A DNA stretch of 64,000 nt, taken from NCBI GenBank assembly GCA_900314565.1, contig OMVU01000003.1:1-64000 (forward strand). The letters run 5' to 3'. Below the pieces are notes generated by a model, which saw only the letters and a program-made list of their open reading frames with translations, was not told the origin of the DNA and did not search any database. This document shows, in pieces, positions 16,849 through 24,879 of the stretch. The stretch is from an uncultured Eubacteriales bacterium. Lineage in GTDB: Bacteria; Bacillota; Clostridia; Lachnospirales; Lachnospiraceae. The stretch's first letter is position 1. Each line of letters starts with the position of its first letter. A program made the translations under genes and the position numbers.

Positions 16849-17877
16849 ATGAAGAACACCTGTAAGACGATCACGCTCTCAGCACTCTGTCTGCTAGTCC
16901 TCTGTCTTCTCACATCGTGCAAGGGGGAAAGCAAATACCAGACATTCCGGCTGTACAGTGAGATAAAAGATGAAGCGTATACAGACAAGTCCGACATACA
17001 CTATAAAGAAAGGACCAGAGGTAACTACATGCGGACCTGCGCGGGCTTCCTCAAAGCACTGAACGACCGCGATGTGAACAGCATGAAGAAATTCTGTGCA
17101 GATGAGCTTCTCGCGATGGAAGGGACCGACGGTCTTCTCGCTGAGATCGTGAACGGTTTCGAAGGCGATATTACCGATACCAGTCCGCTCACAACTGACT
17201 TTGCGGCGACAAAATACTCACAGTGGTCAAAGACGGATCCGGTCGATTACTATGACGATGACTTTATCGTCTTTACCACGGAACAGACCTACTGGGTGTC
17301 ACTGTCCATGTATGCTGTCTGCGGAGAAGAATCTCTGATCGGCATCAACCGGCTGAGAATCCTGACGCTCGACAAACGGTTCGATATGGAAGTCGGCGCT
17401 GAAACGAAGAGAGAAGAAGGTTTGTCCGTCACCCCGTATACCTTCGCTGACGGGACGACTGCCGAACTCGTGCACAGGGACAACTGCGGCATATTGGTCT
17501 GTTTCGGTGACAGCGACGGTTACATTGCAGTCAATATTGCAAAGGGCAGCACATATAATATCTATAAACTGACCGGAGAAGAGGACGCGGTCAGCAGGGA
17601 CGTAATCGATGAGATCGATTTTTCTGATGAAAAAGGATCGTATGAGATCCTGTCAGAATACGAGCCCTACGCAATCGGCGAAGGATCCGCTGTACCGAAT
17701 TACTACTCGCAGGCGAGATTCTATGTGATCGAGGGATCTGAGAAGATGCTTTTCGTAAATGTCACGGGCGAGGGCGTACCGGAGAAAATCATCTACGCAA
17801 GCATATTCGACCCGACCATTCTGATCAATGAACAGAAGCCGGAAGTGCTCCACAGTCAGAAAAACAAGAAAACCTGA
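16849..17877 (+). CDS. Lipoprotein of unknown function
   Basis: A 342-residue exported lipoprotein. A classical signal peptide (MKNTCKTITLSALCLLVLCL) ends in the lipobox LLTSC with Cys24, so the mature protein would be anchored to the outer face of the membrane. The body is acidic, with no recognised domain; an early segment (TCAGFLKALNDRDVNSMKKFCADELL) resembles the start of DUF4878/NTF2-like lipoproteins. The C-terminal half is beta-rich. The ATG follows AAGAAGGAAAATAATGAG. It is a single gene, followed by a MITE-like palindrome that may also stop transcription. Function unknown. Confidence 0.8.
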   Translation: MKNTCKTITLSALCLLVLCLLTSCKGESKYQTFRLYSEIKDEAYTDKSDIHYKERTRGNYMRTCAGFLKALNDRDVNSMKKFCADELLAMEGTDGLLAEIVNGFEGDITDTSPLTTDFAATKYSQWSKTDPVDYYDDDFIVFTTEQTYWVSLSMYAVCGEESLIGINRLRILTLDKRFDMEVGAETKREEGLSVTPYTFADGTTAELVHRDNCGILVCFGDSDGYIAVNIAKGSTYNIYKLTGEEDAVSRDVIDEIDFSDEKGSYEILSEYEPYAIGEGSAVPNYYSQARFYVIEGSEKMLFVNVTGEGVPEKIIYASIFDPTILINEQKPEVLHSQKNKKT

Positions 17878-17894
17878 TTACAGAATACAACATG

Positions 17895-17974
17895 TGTCAG
17901 GGAAAAGCGAAACTCTGCTCAAAATAGAATTGTGTGAACAATTCCCATGAAGAGCAGCGTTTCGCTATTCCCTG
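17895..17974. mobile_element. MITE-like nested palindrome, short copy (A)
   Basis: An 80-bp nearly complete inverted repeat: TGTCAGGGAAAAGCGAAAC at the left and GTTTCGCTATTCCCTG at the right, enclosing GAATTGTGTGAACAATTC. It is flanked by direct repeats ACAACATG at 17887-17894 and 17975-17982, resembling a target-site duplication. No coding capacity. It shares the GCGAAACTCTGC ends and AATTGTGTGAACA core with the elements at 23535, 39728, 46373 and 56249. Confidence 0.75.
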
Positions 17975-18002
17975 ACAACATGAAAGCACCGGAGGAAAAA
18001 GC

Positions 18003-19079
18003 ATGATCAGCTATGAGCAAATTATCCGGCGGATCCGTCCCGCCGACCGAAAGGCACGGCAGGAGGCCTCGACATACATAGACGGGCTCATAAAGCCCAT
18101 GGGAAGTCTCGGGAAACTCGAGGAGCTTGCAGCAGACATCGCCGGCATTACGGGCAAAGTACACGGAAACGATCTGAAGAAGCGGACGGTTGTCGTCCTA
18201 TGCGCCGACAACGGCGTCTATGAGGAACACGTCGCCTCCGCTCCCCAGGAAGTCACGGTCCTCATGGCACACGCCATGGCGGCCGGCAGGAGCGGAATGA
18301 CAGTCCTTGCGAAAGAGGCCGGCTCCGACTGTACGCTCGTGGATATCGGGATCAATTCAGATGAACCCATTCCCGGTCTCCTCACGAGGAAAATCGCGAA
18401 GGGAACCGCAAATTTCACCAAAGGTCCCGCAATGACACGGGAAATGTGCATCCGTGCCATCGAGACCGGAATCGAGCTGGTGATCGATCTCAAAAAGGAG
18501 GGCTATGCGCTTCTCGGGACTGGCGAGCTCGGCATGGGAAATACCACTTCGAGTGCCTGCGTACTCATGGGCCTCGCCGGTGTACCTGCCGAGCAGGCGG
18601 TCGGAAAAGGAGCCGGCCTGACAGAGGATGGGTACGAAAATAAAAAAAGAGTGGCCGGGCTTGCTCTCTCGGTGAATAACCCCGACCCGGGGGATCCGAT
18701 CGACGTCCTCGCAAAGGTCGGAGGATTTGATATTGCGGGCCTTACAGGCATCTTTCTGGGCGCTGCATACTGCAGGATCCCGGTCGTGATCGACGGTTTC
18801 ATCTCCGCGGTCTCCGCACTCGCGGCTTCCCGGCTGTGTCCGGATGCTGCAGATTTCATGATCCCGTCCCACGCCTCGAAGGAGCCCGGCTTCGCCTGCG
18901 CCATGAAAGAGCTCGGAAAAGAGCCGATGCTCCTCATGGATATGCGGCTCGGCGAGGGCAGCGGCTGTCCGCTTGCCTTCCACCTGATCGACGCGGCTAT
19001 CACCATGATAGAAGAAATGGCGACCTTCGAGGAAGCCGCCATCGACGGGACGTCCCTTGTGGACATCCGGAATAACTAA
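18003..19079 (+). CDS. cobT: Nicotinate-nucleotide--dimethylbenzimidazole phosphoribosyltransferase
   Basis: A 358-residue cytoplasmic enzyme that makes alpha-ribazole phosphate from the lower-ligand base and nicotinate mononucleotide, for cobalamin nucleotide loop assembly. Conserved blocks are all present: KPMGSLGKLEELA near residue 31, VVLCADNGVYEEHVASAP, LGTGELGMGNTTSSAC, and the catalytic-glutamate region MDMRLGEGSGCPLAF near 315. Length matches the family. AGGAGG lies 10 bases before the ATG. It is isolated from other cobalamin genes, and no cobalamin riboswitch is visible upstream. It may serve salvage of corrinoids, which many anaerobic pathways need. Confidence 0.96.
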   Translation: MISYEQIIRRIRPADRKARQEASTYIDGLIKPMGSLGKLEELAADIAGITGKVHGNDLKKRTVVVLCADNGVYEEHVASAPQEVTVLMAHAMAAGRSGMTVLAKEAGSDCTLVDIGINSDEPIPGLLTRKIAKGTANFTKGPAMTREMCIRAIETGIELVIDLKKEGYALLGTGELGMGNTTSSACVLMGLAGVPAEQAVGKGAGLTEDGYENKKRVAGLALSVNNPDPGDPIDVLAKVGGFDIAGLTGIFLGAAYCRIPVVIDGFISAVSALAASRLCPDAADFMIPSHASKEPGFACAMKELGKEPMLLMDMRLGEGSGCPLAFHLIDAAITMIEEMATFEEAAIDGTSLVDIRNN

Positions 19080-19150
19080 GATCAATGGGAGGCCGCCTTT
19101 CATCCGATGCGGCACCCCCATTCATATTGCGGCCGGTCAATCGGCCCAAT

Positions 19151-19180
19151 TACCGGCAGTTCCCCGCGGAACTGCCGGTA
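19151..19180. terminator. Terminator between convergent cobT and small membrane protein genes
   Basis: Perfect 13-bp inverted repeat TACCGGCAGTTCC/GGAACTGCCGGTA with a 4-base loop, lying between the convergent ends of two genes; T-rich on the rightward side (CGATTCTTTA). Confidence 0.75.
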
Positions 19181-19187
19181 CGATTCT

Positions 19188-19391
19188 TTACTCCTCTTTC
19201 ATCACGTCCTCTTTCATATCATAAGGCGTCTTCAGATTGTCCTCTCTCTTCATATTGTCGAACCGCTTCACCATGAACGGTTCAAAAATATAGTATATGA
19301 ACTTCCCGTCCAGGTCATAGTAGAAGACCGCAAAGAGCGCCGCGTAGATGACCGCCAGAATGCCGAATATTTTCAAAATGAATTTCTTCAT
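19188..19391 (-). CDS. Small single-helix membrane protein of dehydratase module A
   Basis: A 67-residue protein with one N-terminal membrane helix (FILKIFGILAVIYAALFAVF) and a charged tail. The ATG follows AAAGGGGAAAC, and the gene lies 18 bases after the large dehydratase subunit gene, clearly in its operon. It visibly resembles the 55-residue protein at 27623-27790 in module B: both read IL-x-V-x4-LFAV-x4-LD-x-K, then FD-x2-K-x2-D. A related mini-protein beside each paralogous dehydratase pair suggests a conserved accessory subunit or membrane anchor. No known family was recognised. Confidence 0.8.
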   Translation of the reverse strand: MKKFILKIFGILAVIYAALFAVFYYDLDGKFIYYIFEPFMVKRFDNMKREDNLKTPYDMKEDVMKEE

Positions 19392-19409
19392 GATGCGTTT
19401 CCCCTTTCT

Positions 19410-21110
19410 TTACCAGCTGGAATCATCCTCAAAATCCAAAAGCGTGGGATCCAGCGGTTCCTCGCGCATGACTGTGATCATATAATCGCTGATGATCTTG
19501 CGGATCTCCTTTCTGGAGACCGTCCGCTTATCCGGAAGTGCATGGGGAACCCAGATTGCATGGATATCTCTCTTTCTGAATTCGTCCTCGAAGACTCCGT
19601 GGATCCCCTGCATGCCCTTGCACTGCAGCTGATCGTACATGACGACCATGTCGCATTTGAATCTTTCCATGTAGTCCCAGAGGGAGAGGATGTGCTCGTG
19701 TCCGCCGACGGCCATTGCGCGCATCGGGGCTTTCTCGTTGTACCAGGAGAGATCCTCCAGCGCATGCTCATACGTATCGGTCCTCAGGAACTGGTCGAAC
19801 ATAAGGGAGTCCATATTAATGACGCAGTTGAGGCCCCAGCAGTTATAAGCCCATGTGCACCAGCTGGAATAATAGAGCGGTGCGCAGCTCCATGCGATTA
19901 CACGGTGACGGGTCTTGGGCAGCGTGACGATCTTGTTCTTCACGGTCTTGTTCATGATCTTCCGGACGTGGGCATCGATCTCGTGCCAGATCGGCCGGTT
20001 GCCATCCTGCGAATAGTAAATACGGTAGAGCGCCTGCGCAACACCGTTGATCGGGTAGTACGGGGTGTTGGCAGCGACATCCCATTTTTCATGCTCGAAG
20101 GCGGTCAGCTTATTCTGCTCCTCGGCATACTTGCAGTACATTTCCCAGTTGAAGGGAACGCCGTACTGCTTCTCGATGAACTTCCAGCACTCCTCGATCT
20201 CCCTCTGACAGTGTTCCTGCACGAGCGGATCGTCGTAGCGCATCGGCTGAGGCATGGCGAAGAGCGGGCGGTTCAGGAACCAGTCCTGAATGACCGACGT
20301 CGCGACCGAGCCGTCGCAGGCTTCGTTGGACGTGATCATGGTCGGTGCGAAATCCGGATAATCATCCAGCACGAACAGACCGTATTCCGCCTGGCACATC
20401 GGACACGGGTCCGCCGGGAGGCCGATCGACTGCGCTGCATCGATATAGTTGAGGACCGTGTGGTTGTTGACATGGCAGGTGACGAAATAGGTGATCATCT
20501 CCAGCGGGATGTCCTCCAGCACATCGTGGAAGCCGTAGAAAATGCTGCCGCTCACGGTCTCATTGTGCGCAATATTATGCTTCCACTGTTCGCTCTCCTT
20601 CCCTCCGTGCAGTTTTTTGTCGGAGGCGAACATTTCCTGGAACTGGCGGATCGTCTCAGAGACCATGCCGCGGTAGTGCCAGGCTGAACCACGGAGGATC
20701 GGTCCGCGCATTCCCTCAAGACCGCGGTCGAACCAGTGCATAACGGTGAGGTAGGTCTGCCCCATCCAGCGATAGCGCATGAGTCCCTTCGAGAAGTTCA
20801 CGACGCCTTTGACCGGTCCGCCGCCGTACTTCATGATGTCCGTGACCATGTGCGCGTAGTTGTAGAGCCAGATCATATTGAAATAATACATTGTATCGAC
20901 GAAACCGCGCCACTCTCTGTGCTTGTAGAGACCGGTGTCACCGACATAGAGATCTCCGAGCCGTCTCTCCTCATGGGGCTTGCCGTACCAGAAATCTCGG
21001 GCGATCTTTTTTATATCTTTTTTGCCTTCCTGCTGATTCTCCGGCTTCTCCACGACGAAGAGTTCCTTCATCTTTTCCCGGACGATCTTCGCTTTATTTA
21101 AAATCTTCAT
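19410..21110 (-). CDS. 2-hydroxyacyl-CoA dehydratase-like large subunit, module A
   Basis: A 566-residue member of the HgdB/FldBC/BcrBC iron-sulfur family. The C-terminal two thirds match the dehydratase fold; possible [4Fe-4S] ligands are in ADPCPMCQAEYG, SNEACDGSVATS and MYDQLQCKGMQG. About 150 N-terminal residues before this are extra compared with classical subunits of roughly 380-430 residues. It ends MREEPLDPTLLDFEDDSSW, nearly identical to the end of its paralogue at 24880-26661. Its start overlaps the stop of the partner gene by 4 bases (ATGA), so the subunits are translationally coupled. Family chemistry is ATP-activated, radical dehydration or reduction of acyl-CoA; the substrate here is unknown. 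Confidence 0.85.
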   Translation of the reverse strand: MKILNKAKIVREKMKELFVVEKPENQQEGKKDIKKIARDFWYGKPHEERRLGDLYVGDTGLYKHREWRGFVDTMYYFNMIWLYNYAHMVTDIMKYGGGPVKGVVNFSKGLMRYRWMGQTYLTVMHWFDRGLEGMRGPILRGSAWHYRGMVSETIRQFQEMFASDKKLHGGKESEQWKHNIAHNETVSGSIFYGFHDVLEDIPLEMITYFVTCHVNNHTVLNYIDAAQSIGLPADPCPMCQAEYGLFVLDDYPDFAPTMITSNEACDGSVATSVIQDWFLNRPLFAMPQPMRYDDPLVQEHCQREIEECWKFIEKQYGVPFNWEMYCKYAEEQNKLTAFEHEKWDVAANTPYYPINGVAQALYRIYYSQDGNRPIWHEIDAHVRKIMNKTVKNKIVTLPKTRHRVIAWSCAPLYYSSWCTWAYNCWGLNCVINMDSLMFDQFLRTDTYEHALEDLSWYNEKAPMRAMAVGGHEHILSLWDYMERFKCDMVVMYDQLQCKGMQGIHGVFEDEFRKRDIHAIWVPHALPDKRTVSRKEIRKIISDYMITVMREEPLDPTLLDFEDDSSW

Positions 21111-22300
21111 TTCGCGGCACCTCCCTGGATCTTTTTGATCTCCAGGCTCTCGACAAACGCCTGGAAACGGGTCCGAAGCTGTCCGACAGCATTATTGACG
21201 TATTCCTTTTCGATCGAGCAGACCGGGATACCGTAGTCTCTCGGCATGATCAGTGTGTCGATTGTTCTCTCATAGCTCCAGTATTCACAGAATTTCATCT
21301 GGCAGATGATGATTCCGTCCGCCTTGTACTCCTTTGCCACATCCGCAAGATATTTTTTGCGCTCGCGCATCGTGTGCTGTTCCATGAAGCGCGGACACAT
21401 GGACGTCTCCAGATAATGGCGTGCGATGGCCCGGAGCGGGGTCTCATTTTCCCCGACAATGATATCCTCACGCCCCGGAATGGAACCGTAGCAGTGGCGG
21501 TCCGCCACGACGAGCGCCCCGCACTCTTCAATCAGCTGCACGAAATACGGATCGTCCTCCTCGGAACCCGTCAGGACGACCTTGCACTTGTAAGCCGGCT
21601 TTTCATCCGGTTCGCGGGTCTTAAGATCCTCGGCGATCTCACGGAGCTGGTCGATGATCAGGTGCTTCGGACATACCTGCGTGACGAGCTGAATGATGGA
21701 AAATTCCGTACCGGTGATCGTCGGACGGTCCAGCTTTCTGTAGCTTCCGATCTCCCGGATCAGCCGGCACACCTCATTGTGCTCGCGGATCGCGGTCAGA
21801 AGTGCCTCGTCAGAGGTATCGATCCCGAAATGCTCCTCGAGCTTGTCAAGAACATGGGCCCTGAGCTGTTTTTCGTAGTGGTCGATGGAGTTCTCGTTCT
21901 TCTTAAACGGAACATCCGTGAATTCGCAGAAGAAATCCGGATTCTGGATGATATCCATGAGCTGCAGGTGCTCCTGGAACCGGCACGTGACCGTACAGGT
22001 CTCCGTCGCCATCTGCGCGTCCAGGAAATTAAAGCCGCCCTCGAGTGCGCGCTCTAAGAGACACCGCCCGTAGAGGCAGGTCCGGTTCGACATATAGTAC
22101 GTCGCCATGTCCGGTGAGCCGCTGCGGGGAGCGCGAAGGCGCACGGAAAAGCATCCGGGAAGATCAAGCAGGACCTCCGGCATGAAGTAGCAGGTGTAGC
22201 CCAGGGCACGAAGCCCCTCTTCTTTGCCCCGGCGCACATATGAGTTATAGGCTTCCTGCAGCAGGTCCTCAAATTCGATGATGTGCTTCAGATCTTTCAT
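21107..22300 (-). CDS. 2-hydroxyacyl-CoA dehydratase-like small subunit, module A
   Basis: A 397-residue HgdB/BcrC-type subunit. Visible landmarks are GYTCYFMPEVLL near residue 36, LRAPRSGSPDMATYYMSN, GALVVADRHCYGS and the late cysteine motif GIIICQMKFCEYWSYE that ligates the [4Fe-4S] cluster in this family. The start at ATG 22300 has AGGAGAG upstream and gives MKDLKH, matching the paralogue at 23685; longer in-frame extensions upstream have no counterpart. It is the first gene of a leftward operon (small subunit, large subunit, mini membrane protein), transcribed away from the CooC-like gene. No activator gene is in this half; the one at 26767 probably serves both pairs. Confidence 0.87.
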   Translation of the reverse strand: MKDLKHIIEFEDLLQEAYNSYVRRGKEEGLRALGYTCYFMPEVLLDLPGCFSVRLRAPRSGSPDMATYYMSNRTCLYGRCLLERALEGGFNFLDAQMATETCTVTCRFQEHLQLMDIIQNPDFFCEFTDVPFKKNENSIDHYEKQLRAHVLDKLEEHFGIDTSDEALLTAIREHNEVCRLIREIGSYRKLDRPTITGTEFSIIQLVTQVCPKHLIIDQLREIAEDLKTREPDEKPAYKCKVVLTGSEEDDPYFVQLIEECGALVVADRHCYGSIPGREDIIVGENETPLRAIARHYLETSMCPRFMEQHTMRERKKYLADVAKEYKADGIIICQMKFCEYWSYERTIDTLIMPRDYGIPVCSIEKEYVNNAVGQLRTRFQAFVESLEIKKIQGGAAK

Positions 22301-22725
22301 AAGTACTCTCCTATTGTAAAGCCAGCCGGAAAAAACACGCCTCCTCCTGACGGACTGCCCGGGAGACTGCAGATTCCGGCACAGAAACCATTTCCCATAA
22401 GACAGGCAGATCACGCTGTACGATGTACGCAGTATTGTCTTTCTTTTGCGTATACAACGTGCACGGCGTGCACGGACGGCACTGCGTAAAGTCGCCTGAA
22501 ACGGGCTTTGTAAAGATTTTAGCATAATTGATGATACAATAAAATATTTCCCGAAAAATTATTAGGCAATATTTTATTTGTTCTTCCAATTTTATAACAT
22601 TCACTTGTATGTTGTGCATAATTGTGTTTGAATATAGACAGGGAATTTTGACTTTTATTACAAATCTCCGTCATTCGAAGATTCCAGTTTTCTAAATTTT
22701 CAGACATCCGGAGGACACCCTCACC
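22301..22725. promoter_or_regulatory. Divergent control region between module A and the CooC-like gene
   Basis: About 425 bases without a credible gene. The right part is very AT-rich. One leftward promoter candidate reads TTGCCT-17-TATTTT (22541-22569). Around 22455 the sequence GTGCACGGCGTGCAC forms a direct and inverted repeat of GTGCAC that could bind a regulator. No riboswitch was recognised. Confidence 0.4.
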
Positions 22726-23487
22726 ATGGATACAAAGAATATCGTAATCGCCCTGACGGGCAAGGGCGGCGTTGGAAAGACCTCTCTTTCCGCCTCGTTC
22801 GTCCGCATTCTCACAGAAAAAAAACCGGAGGCCCGCATTCTCGCAATCGACGCGGATCCTGCGATCGGCCTGTCCGTCGCGCTCGGCGTTGAGGTCACGG
22901 AGACGCTCGACGAGATCCGCCGCCGCATTGCGGAGGATGTGACGGGAAAGCTCAAGGACACGGAGAACATACTGGCCGAAGCGCGTTTCCGCCTTTTTGA
23001 CGCGATGAAGGAGACAGACGGGTTTGCATTTCTCGCAATCGGCCGGCCGGAATCCGCAGGCTGCTACTGCGCAATCAATACCTATCTCCGGCAGGTCATC
23101 GGTCTTCTGGTAAATGATTTCGATTATGTCGTCATCGACGGCGAGGCCGGGATCGAGCAGATCAACCGCCGTGTCCTCGAAAAGGTCACGCATCTCGTCT
23201 GCGTATCCGACCAGAGCCGCAAGGGACTTTCCATCATCAAGACGATAAAGGAAGTCTCGGACCGTCTCGTCATGTACGACGAGATCGGACTCATCGTGAA
23301 CCGCGCGCCGATGCCCGACCGCATTCCGGAGAGCGAGGAGCTGGGTGTTCCGGTCCTCTCCGTCATTCCGCAGGACAACGGCATGACGGAAAATGATATC
23401 GAAGGCCGCAGCATTTTCGAGCTGCCGGCTGACTCCCCGATCCTGAAAGGTGCGGAGGACGCACTTTATAAGATGCATATTTTATAG
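22726..23487 (+). CDS. CooC-like nickel-insertion ATPase (MinD/ParA fold)
   Basis: A 253-residue deviant-Walker P-loop ATPase. Walker A is GKGGVGKT at residues 12-19, the switch region carries AIDADPAIGLS, and DYVVIDGEAGIEQ is Walker B. A Cys-x-Cys pair (GCYC, Cys113 and Cys115) sits almost exactly where CooC1 of Carboxydothermus binds nickel between subunits (Cys112/Cys114), which is why I call it CooC-like rather than a plain ParA protein. Known CooC proteins insert Ni into the CODH active site. The gene stands alone between two divergent dehydratase modules; no CODH gene is in the window. A MITE-like element follows at 23535. Confidence 0.85.
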   Translation: MDTKNIVIALTGKGGVGKTSLSASFVRILTEKKPEARILAIDADPAIGLSVALGVEVTETLDEIRRRIAEDVTGKLKDTENILAEARFRLFDAMKETDGFAFLAIGRPESAGCYCAINTYLRQVIGLLVNDFDYVVIDGEAGIEQINRRVLEKVTHLVCVSDQSRKGLSIIKTIKEVSDRLVMYDEIGLIVNRAPMPDRIPESEELGVPVLSVIPQDNGMTENDIEGRSIFELPADSPILKGAEDALYKMHIL

Positions 23488-23534
23488 GAACTGATTCAGC
23501 TCTGATCCATTAAAGAAAATCCGGTCCGTTTACC

Positions 23535-23657
23535 ACAATTTTGCGAAGCTCTGCGCGGAATGTAATTGTGTGAACAGTTCAAACTATCTGCACACGGAAG
23601 CCGTTTGAATGTTCATACAATTACCATGAATCACAGACTTTCGCAATAATTACGGGA
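23535..23657. mobile_element. MITE-like nested palindrome (B)
   Basis: About 120 bp: outer arms TTTTGCGAAGCTCTG and CAGACTTTCGCAATAATT, inner arms AATTGTGTGAACAGTTCAAAC and GTTTGAATGTTCATACAATT. The flanks are near-identical 11-mers, GTCCGTTTACC at 23524-23534 and GACCGTTTACC at 23656-23666, consistent with a target-site duplication. It separates the CooC-like gene from module B. Confidence 0.75.
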
Positions 23658-23684
23658 CCGTTTACCCATGAAAGGAGGAATAGC

Positions 23685-24875
23685 TTGAAGGACCTGAAAC
23701 ACCTGCTGGAATTTGAGAACCTGCTGGAAGACGCGGCGAATCCGCTGATCCGGCAGGCGCAGGCAGACGGACAGTACGCAGTCGGCTACACATGTTATCA
23801 CATGCCCGAAGTGCTGCTCAACGTCGACAACTGTTTTTCGACCAGAATACGGGCACCGAGAAGCGGCTCGATCGACATCGCAACGTACTACATGTCCAAC
23901 TACACCTGCGAGTACGCCCGCTCTCTTCTCGAGAGAGCAATCGAGGGCGGATATGAGTATCTCGACGCGATCGCCGGCGTCGACGCATGTTCCGCCATGA
24001 ACCGCTGCTACGAACACATGGAGATTCTGAAATGCAATACGAAGCCTCATTTCTTCGTGACGCACACGGATGTCCCCTACAAGATCGAGGAATACACGAT
24101 CGACCAGTTCGAAACACAGATGCGGCTCCGGCTTCTCGACGTCATGCACGAAAAATTCGGCACGGACACTTCCGACGAAGCGCTGATCAAAGCCGTGCAG
24201 GAGCACAATGAAATGTGCAGGATCATGACCGAGATCGGCGAATTCCGGAAAATGGACAACCCGCCGGTGACCGGCTATGAATATCACGTACTCTGTCTTG
24301 TCTCCTACTGCTGTCCGACGAAGCTCATCACTCCGCTTCTCCGCGAGACACTGGAGGAAATCAAGACCCGCGAGCCGGATCAGAAATGTCCGTACCGCGC
24401 ACGTGTTGTCGTCGCGGGTTCTGAAGTCGATGATCTTGACTTCACCAGACTCCTCGAGGAGGCCGGCGCGCTGGTGGTCGCCGACCGCTACTGCTACGGT
24501 TCAAAGCCGGGCCGCGAGGAGATCATACTGAACGACCACGAAGATATCCTCCGCCAGATCTGCCGTCATTATATGAAGACCTCGGAGTGCGCGCGCTACA
24601 TGGCTGCGGACAAGATCCAGCAGAGGCGCGACACCATCGATCAGCTCGCAAAGGATTTCCGGGCGGACGGCATTATCTTCGAACAGATGAAATACTGCGA
24701 TTTCTGGGCATTTGAGCGGCCTCTGGCAAGCCACATCCTCGCGGAAGAATACGGATGGCCGGTCCTCTCCATCGACCGGTCCTACAACGTCCGCAACTCC
24801 GGACAGCTGAGGACCCGTTTCCAGGCATTTGTCGAAGCCCTTGAGATCAAGAACATCCAGAAGGGAAGGAGGTGA
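23685..24875 (+). CDS. 2-hydroxyacyl-CoA dehydratase-like small subunit, module B
   Basis: A 396-residue paralogue of the product of 21107-22300, alike over its whole length: GYTCYHMPEVLL, IRAPRSGSIDIATYYMSN, GALVVADRYCYGS and GIIFEQMKYCDFWAFE. The start is TTG at 23685, preceded by AAAGGAGGAATAGC. This gives MKDLKHLLEFENLL, matching the ATG-started paralogue, so the TTG is well supported. Only 4 bases separate it from the large-subunit gene. As in BcrC/FldC proteins it should carry a [4Fe-4S] cluster and pair with the large subunit. Confidence 0.88.
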   Translation: MKDLKHLLEFENLLEDAANPLIRQAQADGQYAVGYTCYHMPEVLLNVDNCFSTRIRAPRSGSIDIATYYMSNYTCEYARSLLERAIEGGYEYLDAIAGVDACSAMNRCYEHMEILKCNTKPHFFVTHTDVPYKIEEYTIDQFETQMRLRLLDVMHEKFGTDTSDEALIKAVQEHNEMCRIMTEIGEFRKMDNPPVTGYEYHVLCLVSYCCPTKLITPLLRETLEEIKTREPDQKCPYRARVVVAGSEVDDLDFTRLLEEAGALVVADRYCYGSKPGREEIILNDHEDILRQICRHYMKTSECARYMAADKIQQRRDTIDQLAKDFRADGIIFEQMKYCDFWAFERPLASHILAEEYGWPVLSIDRSYNVRNSGQLRTRFQAFVEALEIKNIQKGRR

Positions 24876-24879
24876 CACC

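Noticed and set aside
16653-16997. A leftward hydrophobic frame overlapping the lipoprotein start
   Set aside because: No ribosome site; half of it is antisense to the lipoprotein signal peptide and part is repeat DNA. It could be a decayed membrane gene, but the evidence is too thin.
19107-20687. A 526-codon open frame antisense to the module A large subunit
   Set aside because: Shadow of the dehydratase gene, with no motif or ribosome site.
22726-23487. Chromosome-partitioning ParA or nitrogenase NifH
   Set aside because: The Cys-x-Cys at 113-115 and lack of NifH cluster cysteines fit CooC-type better; no parB or nif partner.
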